Of a DNA stretch of 64,000 nt, positions 26,643 through 35,994 are shown piece by piece (positions within the stretch are counted from its first letter, which is position 1; each line of letters starts with the position of its first letter). The notes under the pieces were generated by a model. It saw only the letters and a list, made by a program, of their open reading frames with translations, was not told the DNA's origin and did not search any database. Source of the DNA: Terriglobus sp. TAA 43 (GTDB lineage: Bacteria > Acidobacteriota > Terriglobia > Terriglobales > Acidobacteriaceae); contig NZ_JUGR01000005.1 in NCBI RefSeq assembly GCF_000800015.1, positions 1 through 64,000 on the forward strand, given 5' to 3'. Both the position numbers and the translations under genes were made by a program.

Positions 26643-27800
26643 ATGTTTCAGCGATCCATCCTGCCACAGCAAATTGCTGCTTCCCGCAGAGACTTTCTGC
26701 GCGGCGCTATCGGTGCGATCTCAGCGACGACCGTGCGGAGTGGTTTTGCTGCTCCGTTGACAGCCGCAGTGCAGCCATCGCAGAAGACCATCGTCGTGAC
26801 CTTCGGCGGTGGCGCACGCGATGAAGAGACGTTTGCAGAGGAGGGTCAAGAGAACATCCCCAACCTTCTGCATACGCTGCTGCCGCAAGGCACGTTCTTT
26901 ACGCAGGTGCGTAACGGTGGCATTCTCGGGCACTATGTTGCCACGGCAAGCATCGTTACCGGCGTGTATGAGCGCTTCAATAACTTCATCGCACAGCCGC
27001 CGCCGAACCCAACTTTGTTTGAGTACTATCGTCGTGCGTTGAAACGACCGGTGACGGATACCTGGGTGATTGCACCCAGCAATGGCTTTCAGAAAATTGG
27101 CGGTAGCAGCAATGCGCGGTTCGGCCCGCAATACGGCGCGGGTGTCATTCTTCCGAAGCGACTTCTTAGCACCGCCATGCAAAACACATCGCCCGGAGCG
27201 GACCTGCAGCATCTGCTGCAGGACAACTACGAGATGCCGGATTACCAGGTGCTGTCGACGTCGCAGGATCGTGAATTGCACCTGGAATCGTTGGAGTCCA
27301 CGTTGCGACTTTCCGTGGCCGATTTTGTGAAACATGCACAAACGCTGGATAGCGCCGATGAACTGTCGCTGTTCATAACGCGGCGGTTGATGGACCAGCA
27401 GGCGCCGTCGCTGATGATGCTGACACTGCATGACATGGACGTAGCGCACTCCGGAGCGTATTCGCTCTACATCGATGCCATTCGTCGTGCGGATCGTCTC
27501 TGCGCGGAGTTGTGGCAGGCCGTGCAGACGCATCCTGAATACCGCGATCGCACAACGGTATACATCATGCCGGACTTCGGACGCGACGCCGACGACGATC
27601 CATCCGGTAACGGCTTCCAGCATCACCGCACGGGCAGCGATATGGCGCGGACCACATGGCTATTGGCGATGGGACCTCATATCCGGCAGAACGTTGTTGT
27701 GGAGCGGCCGATTGAGTCGATTGACCTGGTGCCTACTGTGGGATGCCGCCTTGGATTCAGTACGGATACACCGGGCCGCTGTATTGAGGAGCTGCGATGA
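26643..27800 (+). CDS. Tat-exported alkaline-phosphatase-superfamily protein
   Basis: 385 residues. The twin-Arg motif SRRDFLRGAIGA at residues 14-25 marks export of a folded protein by the Tat route. The mature part has the alpha/beta hydrolase layout of the alkaline phosphatase/sulfatase superfamily: TIVVTFGGGARDEETF at the first metal site, LTLHDMDVAHSGAYSLYIDAIRRADR in the middle, TVYIMPDFGRDADDD and HHRTGSDMARTTWLLAMGP near the end. DUF1501-type and phosphonoacetate-hydrolase-like relatives share this order. The substrate is unknown. The stop overlaps the next start by four bases. The gene is divergent from a two-component system. Confidence 0.78.
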   Translation: MFQRSILPQQIAASRRDFLRGAIGAISATTVRSGFAAPLTAAVQPSQKTIVVTFGGGARDEETFAEEGQENIPNLLHTLLPQGTFFTQVRNGGILGHYVATASIVTGVYERFNNFIAQPPPNPTLFEYYRRALKRPVTDTWVIAPSNGFQKIGGSSNARFGPQYGAGVILPKRLLSTAMQNTSPGADLQHLLQDNYEMPDYQVLSTSQDRELHLESLESTLRLSVADFVKHAQTLDSADELSLFITRRLMDQQAPSLMMLTLHDMDVAHSGAYSLYIDAIRRADRLCAELWQAVQTHPEYRDRTTVYIMPDFGRDADDDPSGNGFQHHRTGSDMARTTWLLAMGPHIRQNVVVERPIESIDLVPTVGCRLGFSTDTPGRCIEELR

Positions 27801-29002
27801 CGCCCGCGGATCTGCAGCCTGCAAGCTTTACAGCGTATCCACCTCTAGCACAGGCTTTTGCCGTTCGCCATCTCGCATTGTTGCGTGCCTTGCCGATGAG
27901 CGTGTGCCCGTCTTTTCTGGCCCAGATCATCGCACTGGATATGCGTTTTCCAGTGGAGAGGGAGACGCTGGAGTGGCAGTGTGCTTCGCTTGAGTCGATG
28001 GAGTCTCAGCGTCGTGCGTCGTTACTGAGTCCGCTGCAAGCAATCACTCTGCCGCTTGAACTTGAACGCACGAACTGGGTCCGCTCACCCGCCGCGTTTG
28101 TCGAGCAACTCACGGCATCACTTTGGTCTACAGGACAGATCAACGCTTTCCATGCGGCATCGCGAGCTCTTTTTGAAGCCATCCCCGAACGGGCGGACAC
28201 AACGGACAGGTTGTTGTTGATTGTGCTGGGACAAGGGGCGGATGTCTCGCGTCCATCGTTGATGCGTAAACTGGCGCGGCAGGGGATTCGGCTGGAAGGA
28301 ATCGACGCCGCGAGCGCGAAGGCGCAAATGCTGGTGGAAATAGCCGACCGCGCAAAACGAATGCCAGCGTCATACACACACTGGTACGTGGATGGCGGTG
28401 CTGCGTGGGATGTAGCTGCTTCCTCCGGTCCTGTCGTGAGTACGAGTTATGCGCAGCTCGCGCCGTTGCGCAGTCATGTGTTGGCGCAGATGAAGTCGAT
28501 CCTGCAGAGCGGCCAGTCAGGTGCGGAGAAGATGCGCACACAGCTTTCCGAGATGTCGGCGCAAGCCTCCGGAGGTTCGCGCGTCACTCCTGACCCTGTC
28601 CTGCAGCGCTTTTATACAGAGTTGTTTACTGAAGGCTCTGGAACGCAGATATTCAGCACGTCGTTCGTTCAGTGGGCAGGCAGGGAACTGGCGCGGCGTG
28701 CGCAACCGGCGACGCTCCTGTTGCGTTACGGCCCACGCCAACGCCACCGTGGCTTGAACGAGATGGTGGAAGAACCGGATTCCACGACGCCCGATCCAGA
28801 GGGTTCGTTGGTAGATGCGGAAATGAACGCGTTCTATAACTGGATCGCGATGAAGCGGATCACCGCGCCGGGCCGTCTCACCACTCTGGCATGGGCCGAG
28901 GGAAGTTCGCGCGCGGTGTTGATCAGCCCGGGCACGAAACCAAACACAATCTCCAGCCGCCCGCTCACCATCTCGCAGGCTCTTCGTGCAAAGTACGTCT
29001 GA
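27797..29002 (+). CDS. unknown protein coupled to the Tat-exported hydrolase
   Basis: 401 residues, no signal peptide or membrane segment that I can see, no family recognised. Visible traits: a Leu/Ala-rich N-terminal half, RLLLIVLGQGADVSRPSLMRKLARQGIRLEGID like a nucleotide-fold beta-alpha unit, a central Gln/Ser-rich helix, and the C-terminal TLAWAEGSSRAVLISPGTKPNT. Its ATG overlaps the upstream stop (ATGA), a strong sign that the two products work together. As the upstream protein is exported and this one seems cytoplasmic, it could be a chaperone, assembly factor or regulator; this is only inference. The stop codon lies in the loop of a perfect 15-bp hairpin. Confidence 0.8.
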   Translation: MTPADLQPASFTAYPPLAQAFAVRHLALLRALPMSVCPSFLAQIIALDMRFPVERETLEWQCASLESMESQRRASLLSPLQAITLPLELERTNWVRSPAAFVEQLTASLWSTGQINAFHAASRALFEAIPERADTTDRLLLIVLGQGADVSRPSLMRKLARQGIRLEGIDAASAKAQMLVEIADRAKRMPASYTHWYVDGGAAWDVAASSGPVVSTSYAQLAPLRSHVLAQMKSILQSGQSGAEKMRTQLSEMSAQASGGSRVTPDPVLQRFYTELFTEGSGTQIFSTSFVQWAGRELARRAQPATLLLRYGPRQRHRGLNEMVEEPDSTTPDPEGSLVDAEMNAFYNWIAMKRITAPGRLTTLAWAEGSSRAVLISPGTKPNTISSRPLTISQALRAKYV

Positions 29003-29026
29003 TACCTGCATGTACTTTGCACGAAG
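28982..29026. terminator. 15-bp perfect inverted repeat around the stop codon
   Basis: CTTCGTGCAAAGTAC (28982-28996) pairs exactly with 29012-29026 across a 15-base loop that contains the TGA. It lies between converging genes, so it probably ends transcription in both directions; no long T run follows. Confidence 0.6.
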
Positions 29027-29036
29027 CTAAATCAGG

Positions 29037-30665
29037 TTAGAAGGTTCCGAGCCGGATCTTCACGACCGTGTCGGGGCCGCGATGGAAGTTCAGACCGCGG
29101 TCCGTCTGATCACCGTTCCAAAGGCGCATGGGTTTCCATGTGCCGTTTTCATAGCGGCCTTCTTCGGCAGAGAGAATCTGCATGCGGATGCCTGGCAGTT
29201 TTCCTTCCGTGTGAAAAGCAACGCTGCTTTCAATCCCGGTAACAAGAAACTCGTCCGGTCCAAGCTGTGCGACAAGCGCTCGTCCCTCATGGTTCGCTGT
29301 ACCGGGGACACGCTGTCCGTCGCGTTGCGGAAAGCCGAAGCGGACCGAGGCTTTCCATTTGCCGAAATCCAATTCCTGTTCAGGCTGGCCCGGCAGCTCC
29401 ATTGCGGTCTTCAAGGACCCCTGGAAGTTCAGCAGGGCAATCTCGCGTGCCATGGGATTCAACAACGCGTAATTCCTTGTGTGCGCTACAGGACCTTCAC
29501 CTTCTTTGAAGGTCCATCCTGTGTCGTCCACTCCGAACGGTGAGAAGCCAATGGCCCCATGCCCAAGGGCCAGGAAGAAGTACGGCGCATAGTCATCGCC
29601 GTTACCTGTCTCAGGAACCCACAGAGCGTTATCAGGCCTTGCATATGTCTCCAACACTTTTGTGTAGAACGCCGGATCAGAGGAGTAGATGTCCGGGCCG
29701 ATCACATCGATAGATGGTGCAAGAACCTTCCACAACGGAAGCATCCACTGCGTTGGTCCGCCAGACGGATATTGAATGCTGGCATTGCGCACCTGTCGCT
29801 CTGGAAGCTCTGCAATGGGGTACGAGAGCCACACATTGCAATACATTGGTATGTTGAATTTCGTCTTGCCTGCCGCGGCGATTTCATTGACGTACTTCGC
29901 CTGGTGATACGCTTGGAAAGTTTCATCGGCGTCTCCACCAAAGACCTCGCTCCAACTGCCAGATTTCGTATGCAGAACACGTGTAAGCTCCGCAGGAACG
30001 GCGCCGGCGAACTCGCGGTTCGAGGCAGCAGAGAAATCGCGGGGAGATCCAATGTTGCCGGACTCATTCTCTACCTGCACCAGGATGACCGTGTGATCGC
30101 TTGCATCGATCTCTGCAAGATGGCCTATCAGTGCTTCGAAGGCATGCTTGTCGGCATCAAGATTTGTTTGTGACTGCGCGGAAAGTACGTCAATGGGATC
30201 GCCATTGCGGTTGATCACGCGCTGATATTTTTGCGGATTCGTCTTTACCCACTCCGGGACGTAGTGCATGTTGCCGTTCTTCCACGTTCCAAACCAAAGC
30301 ACGACCAGCCGAAGATTGTGTTCGCGGCTGCCTTTCACAAGCTGATCGACGGAAGAGAAGTCGAACTGTCCCGGATGTGGCTCAAGCTGCTCCCAATAAA
30401 TGGGTGCCTCGATGGTATTGGCGTGCATGCGTTGCAGAGCAGGCCACACTTTCGGCAGCGTGGAAGCCCATGTGCTGGAATTATTGATCTGCGCTCCCAG
30501 TACAAGGTACGGAGCGCCATCGACAAATAAGGCATGATGACCATCGCGCACCACCATATGCGGCGGCTGCGATGTCTGCGCATGACACACAGACGTGATC
30601 GCGCAACATAGGGCAGCAGCCATGAACCGCAGAATCAAGCGTTGCAGGGCAGAGAACTGAATCAT
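29037..30665 (-). CDS. secreted GH35-like beta-galactosidase with DUF5597 C-terminal domain
   Basis: 542 residues with a signal peptide (hydrophobic stretch ending TSVCHAQ). The TIM-barrel domain shows glycoside hydrolase 35/42-type signatures: MHANTIEAPIYWEQLEPHPGQFDF near residue 80, the acid/base region VILVQVENESGNIG near 195, and a second Glu in LWVPETGNG near 355 that could be the nucleophile. The last 150 residues match the DUF5597 beta-sandwich found on such enzymes. It probably removes galactose-type sugars in the periplasm. It is the distal gene of a reverse-strand locus with a TPR protein, a TonB receptor and a second galactosidase. Confidence 0.87.
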   Translation of the reverse strand: MIQFSALQRLILRFMAAALCCAITSVCHAQTSQPPHMVVRDGHHALFVDGAPYLVLGAQINNSSTWASTLPKVWPALQRMHANTIEAPIYWEQLEPHPGQFDFSSVDQLVKGSREHNLRLVVLWFGTWKNGNMHYVPEWVKTNPQKYQRVINRNGDPIDVLSAQSQTNLDADKHAFEALIGHLAEIDASDHTVILVQVENESGNIGSPRDFSAASNREFAGAVPAELTRVLHTKSGSWSEVFGGDADETFQAYHQAKYVNEIAAAGKTKFNIPMYCNVWLSYPIAELPERQVRNASIQYPSGGPTQWMLPLWKVLAPSIDVIGPDIYSSDPAFYTKVLETYARPDNALWVPETGNGDDYAPYFFLALGHGAIGFSPFGVDDTGWTFKEGEGPVAHTRNYALLNPMAREIALLNFQGSLKTAMELPGQPEQELDFGKWKASVRFGFPQRDGQRVPGTANHEGRALVAQLGPDEFLVTGIESSVAFHTEGKLPGIRMQILSAEEGRYENGTWKPMRLWNGDQTDRGLNFHRGPDTVVKIRLGTF

Positions 30666-30690
30666 CGAAAGCTATCCTTTCCATCGGCTG

Positions 30691-32142
30691 CTATGGCTGT
30701 TTATCCACGGTAAGGATGCGGACGATCTTCTGCATCCTCAGGCTGTTGGCGTCCTTGTTTTCCTGGCGATACTTCATCTCAAGCTGCACTTGCGCCACTG
30801 CTTCTTCGCGACGTCCCATGCGGCTATACGCGCGCGACAGGCGATAGTGCGCGTCGGCGAAATCAGGTTGTAGTGCGATAGCACGCTCTAACGATGTAGC
30901 GCTCTCGTTCCATTGATTGCGCGATTGCTGTAGGACGCCCATCTGATACCAGGCGTCTGCAAGCTTCGGGTCTGCGTGCAGCGCATTCTGCAACAGTTGC
31001 TCGGCGGTCTGCGTATCGCGCGTTTCTGTTGGGCGTTGAAGGATCGCAGTGGCTGCATAAGTTGCAGCGACGGCATTTTCGGGATGCTCCTTCGCGAAAC
31101 CTTCCAGTGCAGTGCACTCTTTCAACGACGCAGCTGTTGTATCGGCGCAGCTTCGGCCTAGCATGTCCGCAGCCAATGTGTCGTTGGGCGAATGCAGCAG
31201 CATGGTGTAGAACTCTGGGGCGGCCAACGAATACATTGCGTTATTGAAATACGCCGCCCCCAATGCGAGATGCATTCGTTGGCTATCAGTGAATTTTTGC
31301 GTGCCGTACTTCAGAATTTCGATAGCCGGACCGAAGGTGCGATGTTGTAGCAACTCATTTCCATACGCGACAATCATCGGCTCGGATGGATCGAGCCGCG
31401 CAGCACTTTCAAAGGAACGAGCGGCTTCTTCGAAATCGCCAGTGGCTTCGGCCGCTTCTGCGAGTAGCGCCAGGGCAGGAGCCGACTGTTGCAGACCGTC
31501 CGCTGAGCGCAGCACGTCGCGCGCCTCGGATGCGCGATGGCTTTGCAGAAGCGCTGACGCCCAGTCCATGCGCAGTTCCAGAGGTGTTGCCTGACCAGCG
31601 GCACTGAGATTTGCGCTCGCTTTTTGGAAGGCTACGACTGCATCGGATGGGCGCTTGCTTTGTATGAGAGCCGCAGCCAGAACCAACTGGACATCGGCCC
31701 GGCTTGGAGTACGGGATGCGATCTTTTGCAGCAGTGGCAATGCTGAATCGCTGTTGCCTGTTTTCAATTCTGCTAGTGCAAGATTGAACGCGATGGCATC
31801 GTCGGTTGGACGAAGTGCGTGGGCCTGGCGAAGAAATGGAACAGCCGCGTTGATGTTCTCTGATTCAGCAAGAGCCATGCCTGCGGCTGCTTGAAGTTCG
31901 AATCGACAAGGATACTTCTTTGCAAGAGCAAGGAGATCCGGCTGCGCGGAGGCAATGTCATTGGCATCCAGACTTGCAAGAGCCTTGCGCTCTTTCGCCG
32001 CATCTTCCGGTGTCATGGTCTTAGCTGCACATGATGCTGTCCCGGAATGAACGACGTTGTTCTTTGCGGAAGATGTCTGCGCAGCCATCCGCACGCCTAT
32101 GAGCGTGAGTGCAACCGAAGGGATGAGTAGGATGCGGCGCAC
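30691..32142 (-). CDS. secreted TPR-repeat protein of the galactoside locus
   Basis: 483 residues from a GTG that yields a clean signal peptide (RRILLIPSVALTLIGVRMAAQ), with GGAAGG just upstream. An ATG 63 bases earlier lies inside a terminator-like hairpin and was rejected. The mature part is made of about ten tetratricopeptide helical pairs, for example FLRQAHALRPTDDAIAFNLALAELK, SFESAARLDPSEPMIVAYGNEL and SLERAIALQPDFADAHYRLSRAYSRMG. Such repeats bind partner proteins. In Acidobacteriota, TPR proteins often sit directly after Oar-like TonB receptors, as here. Its exact partner is not known. Confidence 0.85.
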   Translation of the reverse strand: MRRILLIPSVALTLIGVRMAAQTSSAKNNVVHSGTASCAAKTMTPEDAAKERKALASLDANDIASAQPDLLALAKKYPCRFELQAAAGMALAESENINAAVPFLRQAHALRPTDDAIAFNLALAELKTGNSDSALPLLQKIASRTPSRADVQLVLAAALIQSKRPSDAVVAFQKASANLSAAGQATPLELRMDWASALLQSHRASEARDVLRSADGLQQSAPALALLAEAAEATGDFEEAARSFESAARLDPSEPMIVAYGNELLQHRTFGPAIEILKYGTQKFTDSQRMHLALGAAYFNNAMYSLAAPEFYTMLLHSPNDTLAADMLGRSCADTTAASLKECTALEGFAKEHPENAVAATYAATAILQRPTETRDTQTAEQLLQNALHADPKLADAWYQMGVLQQSRNQWNESATSLERAIALQPDFADAHYRLSRAYSRMGRREEAVAQVQLEMKYRQENKDANSLRMQKIVRILTVDKQP

Positions 32143-32180
32143 GAACCTTCCGAGCAAAGTGGAGTGTTTCCTAAGCAGGA

Positions 32181-32206
32181 AATGCAGCCGGTCTCCCGGC
32201 TGCATT
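32181..32206 (-). terminator. hairpin after the TonB receptor gene
   Basis: AATGCAGCCGG (32181-32191) and CCGGCTGCATT (32196-32206) pair perfectly around a TCTC loop, between the receptor stop and the TPR start. The transcript continues TTTCC, a weak U tract, so it may reduce rather than abolish read-through into the downstream genes. Confidence 0.65.
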
Positions 32207-32229
32207 CCAGTGTAAGCACAGCAGACGCG

Positions 32230-35200
32230 TTAGAAGTTGATCTTCGCGGCGAACTGCCAGAATCGCGAGTCCGGGTAGAACTGTCCCAGACTGCGGGCTG
32301 AGGTGATTTGTCCGCCGCCGGTTCCAATGTTTGCATCGGGGTTGCCGTAGGCAGGAGTGTTGAGCAGGTTGAAGTAATCGGCACGCAGTTGCAGAGAAGT
32401 TTCACGCCAGATGGTGAAGTTCTTGAACAGCGAGCCATTGATGCGCTCGTAGCCGGGGCCATAGATCGTGTTGCGTGGTGACCCGAGATAGCGCAGCGCT
32501 GAGAGCCCACTGATCTGTGCACCCGCCGGAACTGCCGGAGGATTCACGAAGGAGCAGGGGTTGTACCAGTGCTTGGGCGTCCGCGTCTGTGTGGGGCAAG
32601 TGAACCCTGCAAGGTCGGTACGGCTTGCGTCAGGTGATCCGCCTCCCTTGAACGGACTGCTGATGAGGTACGGGTGCGTGGTGGCGCCGGATTGCGTGGT
32701 AACGCTGCTGTTCATGCTGAAGGGGTTTCCCGTCTGCGCGATGAACGTCAGGCTGTTGGTCCAGCCACCAAACACTATGTTCATGAAACCGGGATGATTG
32801 CCGTACTTGCGTCCCACACCATACGGGATGGCATAGGAACCATTGATGGTGAAGCGATGGCGAACGTCGATCGGCGAATTGCTGTAATCGGCACCGATGC
32901 CGATCAGGTTTGGGTTCCGATAACCCGCATCGCCGGTGCTGCCCAGCGGTGTGGGAGAGTTATCGAGTGCGTGCGCGTAGGTGTAACTGGCCAGAAAGCT
33001 GAGGCCATTATTCATGCGTTTGTCCAGCTTGGCCTGGAGTGAGTTGTAGTTTGACGCGCCTGCATACGAGCTGTATGCCGTACCGCCAATCGTCGGGAAC
33101 GGACGATACGGCGTGACGTCTACACCCGGTGCCAGGAGTGCGACTGGACCATTCTTATCGGGGAACACGATGAGGTGACGTGAGTTCGATCCTACGTAGG
33201 ACACGCTTGCAGCAAGCGTGGGTGAAACTGAGTATTCGAAGGCAACGTTGAACTGCTGGCTGTAAGGCGTCTTCACCTGTGCATCCGAACCGCGTAGGGT
33301 CGGATTCGACACAGAATTCTGCAGCCCTGCATTGATAGCATCCGTGAAGCCTCTCTCCAGCGTGATGCCGTTGTTCTGGCAATTCGTCGTAGTGCAGGCT
33401 CCGTGCAGTGTGGTGGAGTTGTATCCTGACTCAAACTCGAACGGATAGTTGAGACCAAGATTCGGGTAGTAGCCTGCGCTTTCGAGTCCACCAAAGAAGA
33501 CGCCGTAACCCGCGCGCATCACAAGGCGATCTCTAACTTTGTAGGCGAAACCGACCCGTGGGGCGAAGTTCGACTTCTGTGGCTGCACAAGGAAGCGATT
33601 ACCCGTGTATTGGATGTTGATGCGGTTTGCCGCCATCGTATTCGTGAAGCTGGGTGCCAACGTCACGCCGGATTGAGAAGCGGGCAAAAGATAGGTTCCC
33701 GTACCCGAGCTGGCACCGATGCTGTTTACGGTGAAAGCCGCCTGATGATCGTGGCGTTCCAGGTAGGGCTGCGCATATTCGTAACGAAGGCCCAGGTTGA
33801 GTGTGAAGTTCGGCGTGATCTTCCAGTCATCCTGGAAGTAGAAGGCACGAATCCAGCGCACATCGTCTGTGGTGGCGATGTTGGTCACATATGCCGTGTC
33901 CATGTTGTTGGTGAGGAAGTCCGCAACGCCGGAGCCGCTGTATGCGATGCCGCCAACAGTCGGAGAACCCTGCGCCGCCGTGAACTTGCCAGTGAAGTTG
34001 TAAGCGCCGCGAGGTTCAATCGGCTGCAGGGTAGAGAAGCGGATGCGTTGAAAGCTGACGCCCATACGCATGCTGTGGTTCCGAACGATCTTCGTCACGT
34101 TGTCCAGAATCTGGTAGACGTTCTGATACTCGTTCGTGGCAGCCCATGTGGGTGAGCCGAAGGAGGAGATTCCGGTGACAGAGACGTTTGGCAGGCCACC
34201 GTTGCTGGCGCCTCCCGGAATGCCACCCAGGCCGATGCCGGCCGCAACGCCGCTCGTAAACGTGTTTGGAGGATTGAAGCCGAAATTTCCGTAGTTATAA
34301 CCGAACCGGATTTCGTTTACGAAGTTCGGATTAAACATGTGCGTTTCGCTTGCTGCCAGCGCCTCGGACAGGTTGATGATCGTGCCCGTGTCGCCGAAGC
34401 CGCCGCCATCAAGTATGTTGCCGAACACTGGAGTACGCGTGCCTGGCGTGTTCGAGTAGCTGGTGCGAACAAACGCCTGGTCCTTCTGCGAGGCGTTGTA
34501 GTCCATGCGGATATCGAACTGCGTAGTGTTGTCCACCGCATTCCGGTTGCTGAAGTAGTTGTTGGATATCAGGCCATTTACGCTCTGGTTTGGTGCCGGA
34601 TACATCTTGAGAATATTCAGAGCGGTCTGGTTGATCTGGGCAGGGCAAAGGACATTGAGTCTGCCGTTGCATGAAAGCGGGGTCGCCTGGTTACCGGAGT
34701 TAGGCTGTACAAGCTGTACAGGGGTTGCACCAGTCAGGTTTGTGTTTAGCAACTCCGAGAAGTCACCCTGCCGCATCAGCGCTGTGGGAACGGTGTAGTT
34801 TCCGCTCTCACCAAAGATGATGCGGTTTGCTTCCACATCACCGAAGAGGAAGAGCTTGTCCTTGAAGATCGGGAAGCCAATCGTTCCGCCAAACTGGTTC
34901 TGACGGTATTTGGGAACAACGCGATTGCCGAACGATGCCCACTCGTGAATGTCAAACGCATCGTTACGGATGTATTCCCATGCGGAACCGTGAATGCGAT
35001 TGGTGCCAGACTTCACAGACACGTTCACAACTGCGCCTGCGGAGTGACCGTATTCTGCACTGTAGGAACCGGTCTGAACCTTGAACTCTGCCAGTGCTTC
35101 CGGTGGCGGCTTCACGCTGTAGGACGCACCGTTGAAGAAGTCCACCACGTTGACGTTGTTATCGACGCCGTCAAGCAGGAAGTTGTTTTGCTCAGAACGC

Positions 35201-35778
35201 ATGCCGTTAGCGGAGAAGTCGCCTTTGCCGGAACCGCGCGAACCATTGCCCGGCGCGATGCCAGCCGATAGTTGCGCGATGAAGACGTAGTTACGGCCAT
35301 TGAGCGGCGTGTCCACGATAGTCTGCGCATCTACTACCTGCCCCGTTGAACCGTCTTCCGTCTGCAGTAGCGGAGGTTCAGTTGTGACCTGAACTGTTTC
35401 CTCTGAGCCGATTGCAAGGCCAATGTTTATGCCGGTGCGTTCGCCCACGTGAAGCTGCACATTGTCCTGCTGCTTCGTAATGAAACCGGGTGCTGCCACC
35501 TTCACGCTGTAACGCCCGATCTTCAGAGGCGAAAAGGTGTAGACGCCTCCTGCGTCGGTCTTGTCGGACACTGTGAAACCGGTATCGACGTTTGTCACCG
35601 TGACCGCAGCGTTGGGTACTACGGCGCCTGAGGGGTCGGTCACTGTTCCGGTGATTGTGCCCTGATCTACCTGGGCGTGAAGTGTGGGAAGCGTGAGGAG
35701 GAGTGCTGCCAGGAGTACGGCCCACATCCATTGCCTGCTTCTGCTGTGTGTTTCTGAGTAATCCCTGCTTGCTTTCAT
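32230..35778 (-). CDS. Oar-like TonB-dependent receptor with carboxypeptidase-regulatory domain
   Basis: 1182 residues. Signal peptide (QWMWAVLLAALLLTLPTLHAQ), then a carboxypeptidase-regulatory-like beta-sandwich at residues 38-120 (GTITGTVTDPSGAVVPNAAVTV, GRYSVKVAAPGF). A plug domain follows (VVDAQTIVDTPLNGRNYVFIAQLSAG, NNFLLDGVDNNVNVVDFFNG), then a long outer-membrane barrel ending KINF. This is the Oar-type receptor common in Acidobacteriota and thought to take up large glycans or peptides. Two LacI-type operators lie 52 and 87 bases before the start, which places it under the local LacI regulator, and it is flanked by two galactosidases. The ligand is therefore probably a galactose-containing saccharide. 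Confidence 0.92.
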   Translation of the reverse strand: MKASRDYSETHSRSRQWMWAVLLAALLLTLPTLHAQVDQGTITGTVTDPSGAVVPNAAVTVTNVDTGFTVSDKTDAGGVYTFSPLKIGRYSVKVAAPGFITKQQDNVQLHVGERTGINIGLAIGSEETVQVTTEPPLLQTEDGSTGQVVDAQTIVDTPLNGRNYVFIAQLSAGIAPGNGSRGSGKGDFSANGMRSEQNNFLLDGVDNNVNVVDFFNGASYSVKPPPEALAEFKVQTGSYSAEYGHSAGAVVNVSVKSGTNRIHGSAWEYIRNDAFDIHEWASFGNRVVPKYRQNQFGGTIGFPIFKDKLFLFGDVEANRIIFGESGNYTVPTALMRQGDFSELLNTNLTGATPVQLVQPNSGNQATPLSCNGRLNVLCPAQINQTALNILKMYPAPNQSVNGLISNNYFSNRNAVDNTTQFDIRMDYNASQKDQAFVRTSYSNTPGTRTPVFGNILDGGGFGDTGTIINLSEALAASETHMFNPNFVNEIRFGYNYGNFGFNPPNTFTSGVAAGIGLGGIPGGASNGGLPNVSVTGISSFGSPTWAATNEYQNVYQILDNVTKIVRNHSMRMGVSFQRIRFSTLQPIEPRGAYNFTGKFTAAQGSPTVGGIAYSGSGVADFLTNNMDTAYVTNIATTDDVRWIRAFYFQDDWKITPNFTLNLGLRYEYAQPYLERHDHQAAFTVNSIGASSGTGTYLLPASQSGVTLAPSFTNTMAANRINIQYTGNRFLVQPQKSNFAPRVGFAYKVRDRLVMRAGYGVFFGGLESAGYYPNLGLNYPFEFESGYNSTTLHGACTTTNCQNNGITLERGFTDAINAGLQNSVSNPTLRGSDAQVKTPYSQQFNVAFEYSVSPTLAASVSYVGSNSRHLIVFPDKNGPVALLAPGVDVTPYRPFPTIGGTAYSSYAGASNYNSLQAKLDKRMNNGLSFLASYTYAHALDNSPTPLGSTGDAGYRNPNLIGIGADYSNSPIDVRHRFTINGSYAIPYGVGRKYGNHPGFMNIVFGGWTNSLTFIAQTGNPFSMNSSVTTQSGATTHPYLISSPFKGGGSPDASRTDLAGFTCPTQTRTPKHWYNPCSFVNPPAVPAGAQISGLSALRYLGSPRNTIYGPGYERINGSLFKNFTIWRETSLQLRADYFNLLNTPAYGNPDANIGTGGGQITSARSLGQFYPDSRFWQFAAKINF

Positions 35779-35829
35779 GCCAAATTGACCTCAAAACGGT
35801 AAGAGGAACAAGAAGTGATGCAGAGTCTC

Positions 35830-35878
35830 TGAATTCGTATACAAGAGGGGCGTTTCAGAGCCGCTGAATCCGTATACA
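35830..35878. promoter_or_regulatory. two LacI-type operators upstream of the TonB receptor gene
   Basis: TGAATTCGTATACA (35830-35843) and TGAATCCGTATACA (35865-35878) are near-identical 14-mers 35 bases apart. Each is an imperfect palindrome (TGnATnC / GnATnCA, five of seven pairs) centred on CG, the usual form of LacI-family sites. A third copy precedes the GH35 gene. Confidence 0.65.
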
Positions 35879-35994
35879 TCTACGTGGCCAGAGAAACTAC
35901 TCAGCCGAACAATAGAGTGTCAAGTACATTATTTTGAGTCGTCTCAAAGGCCGGATAACGTTCGTTCGGTGCAGCCTTGGGGTGATATATGGGG

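Noticed and set aside
26721-27626. Antisense frame of 301 codons in the Tat-exported hydrolase gene
   Set aside because: Composition of a shadow frame, no start signal; sense strand carries a Tat motif and superfamily motifs.
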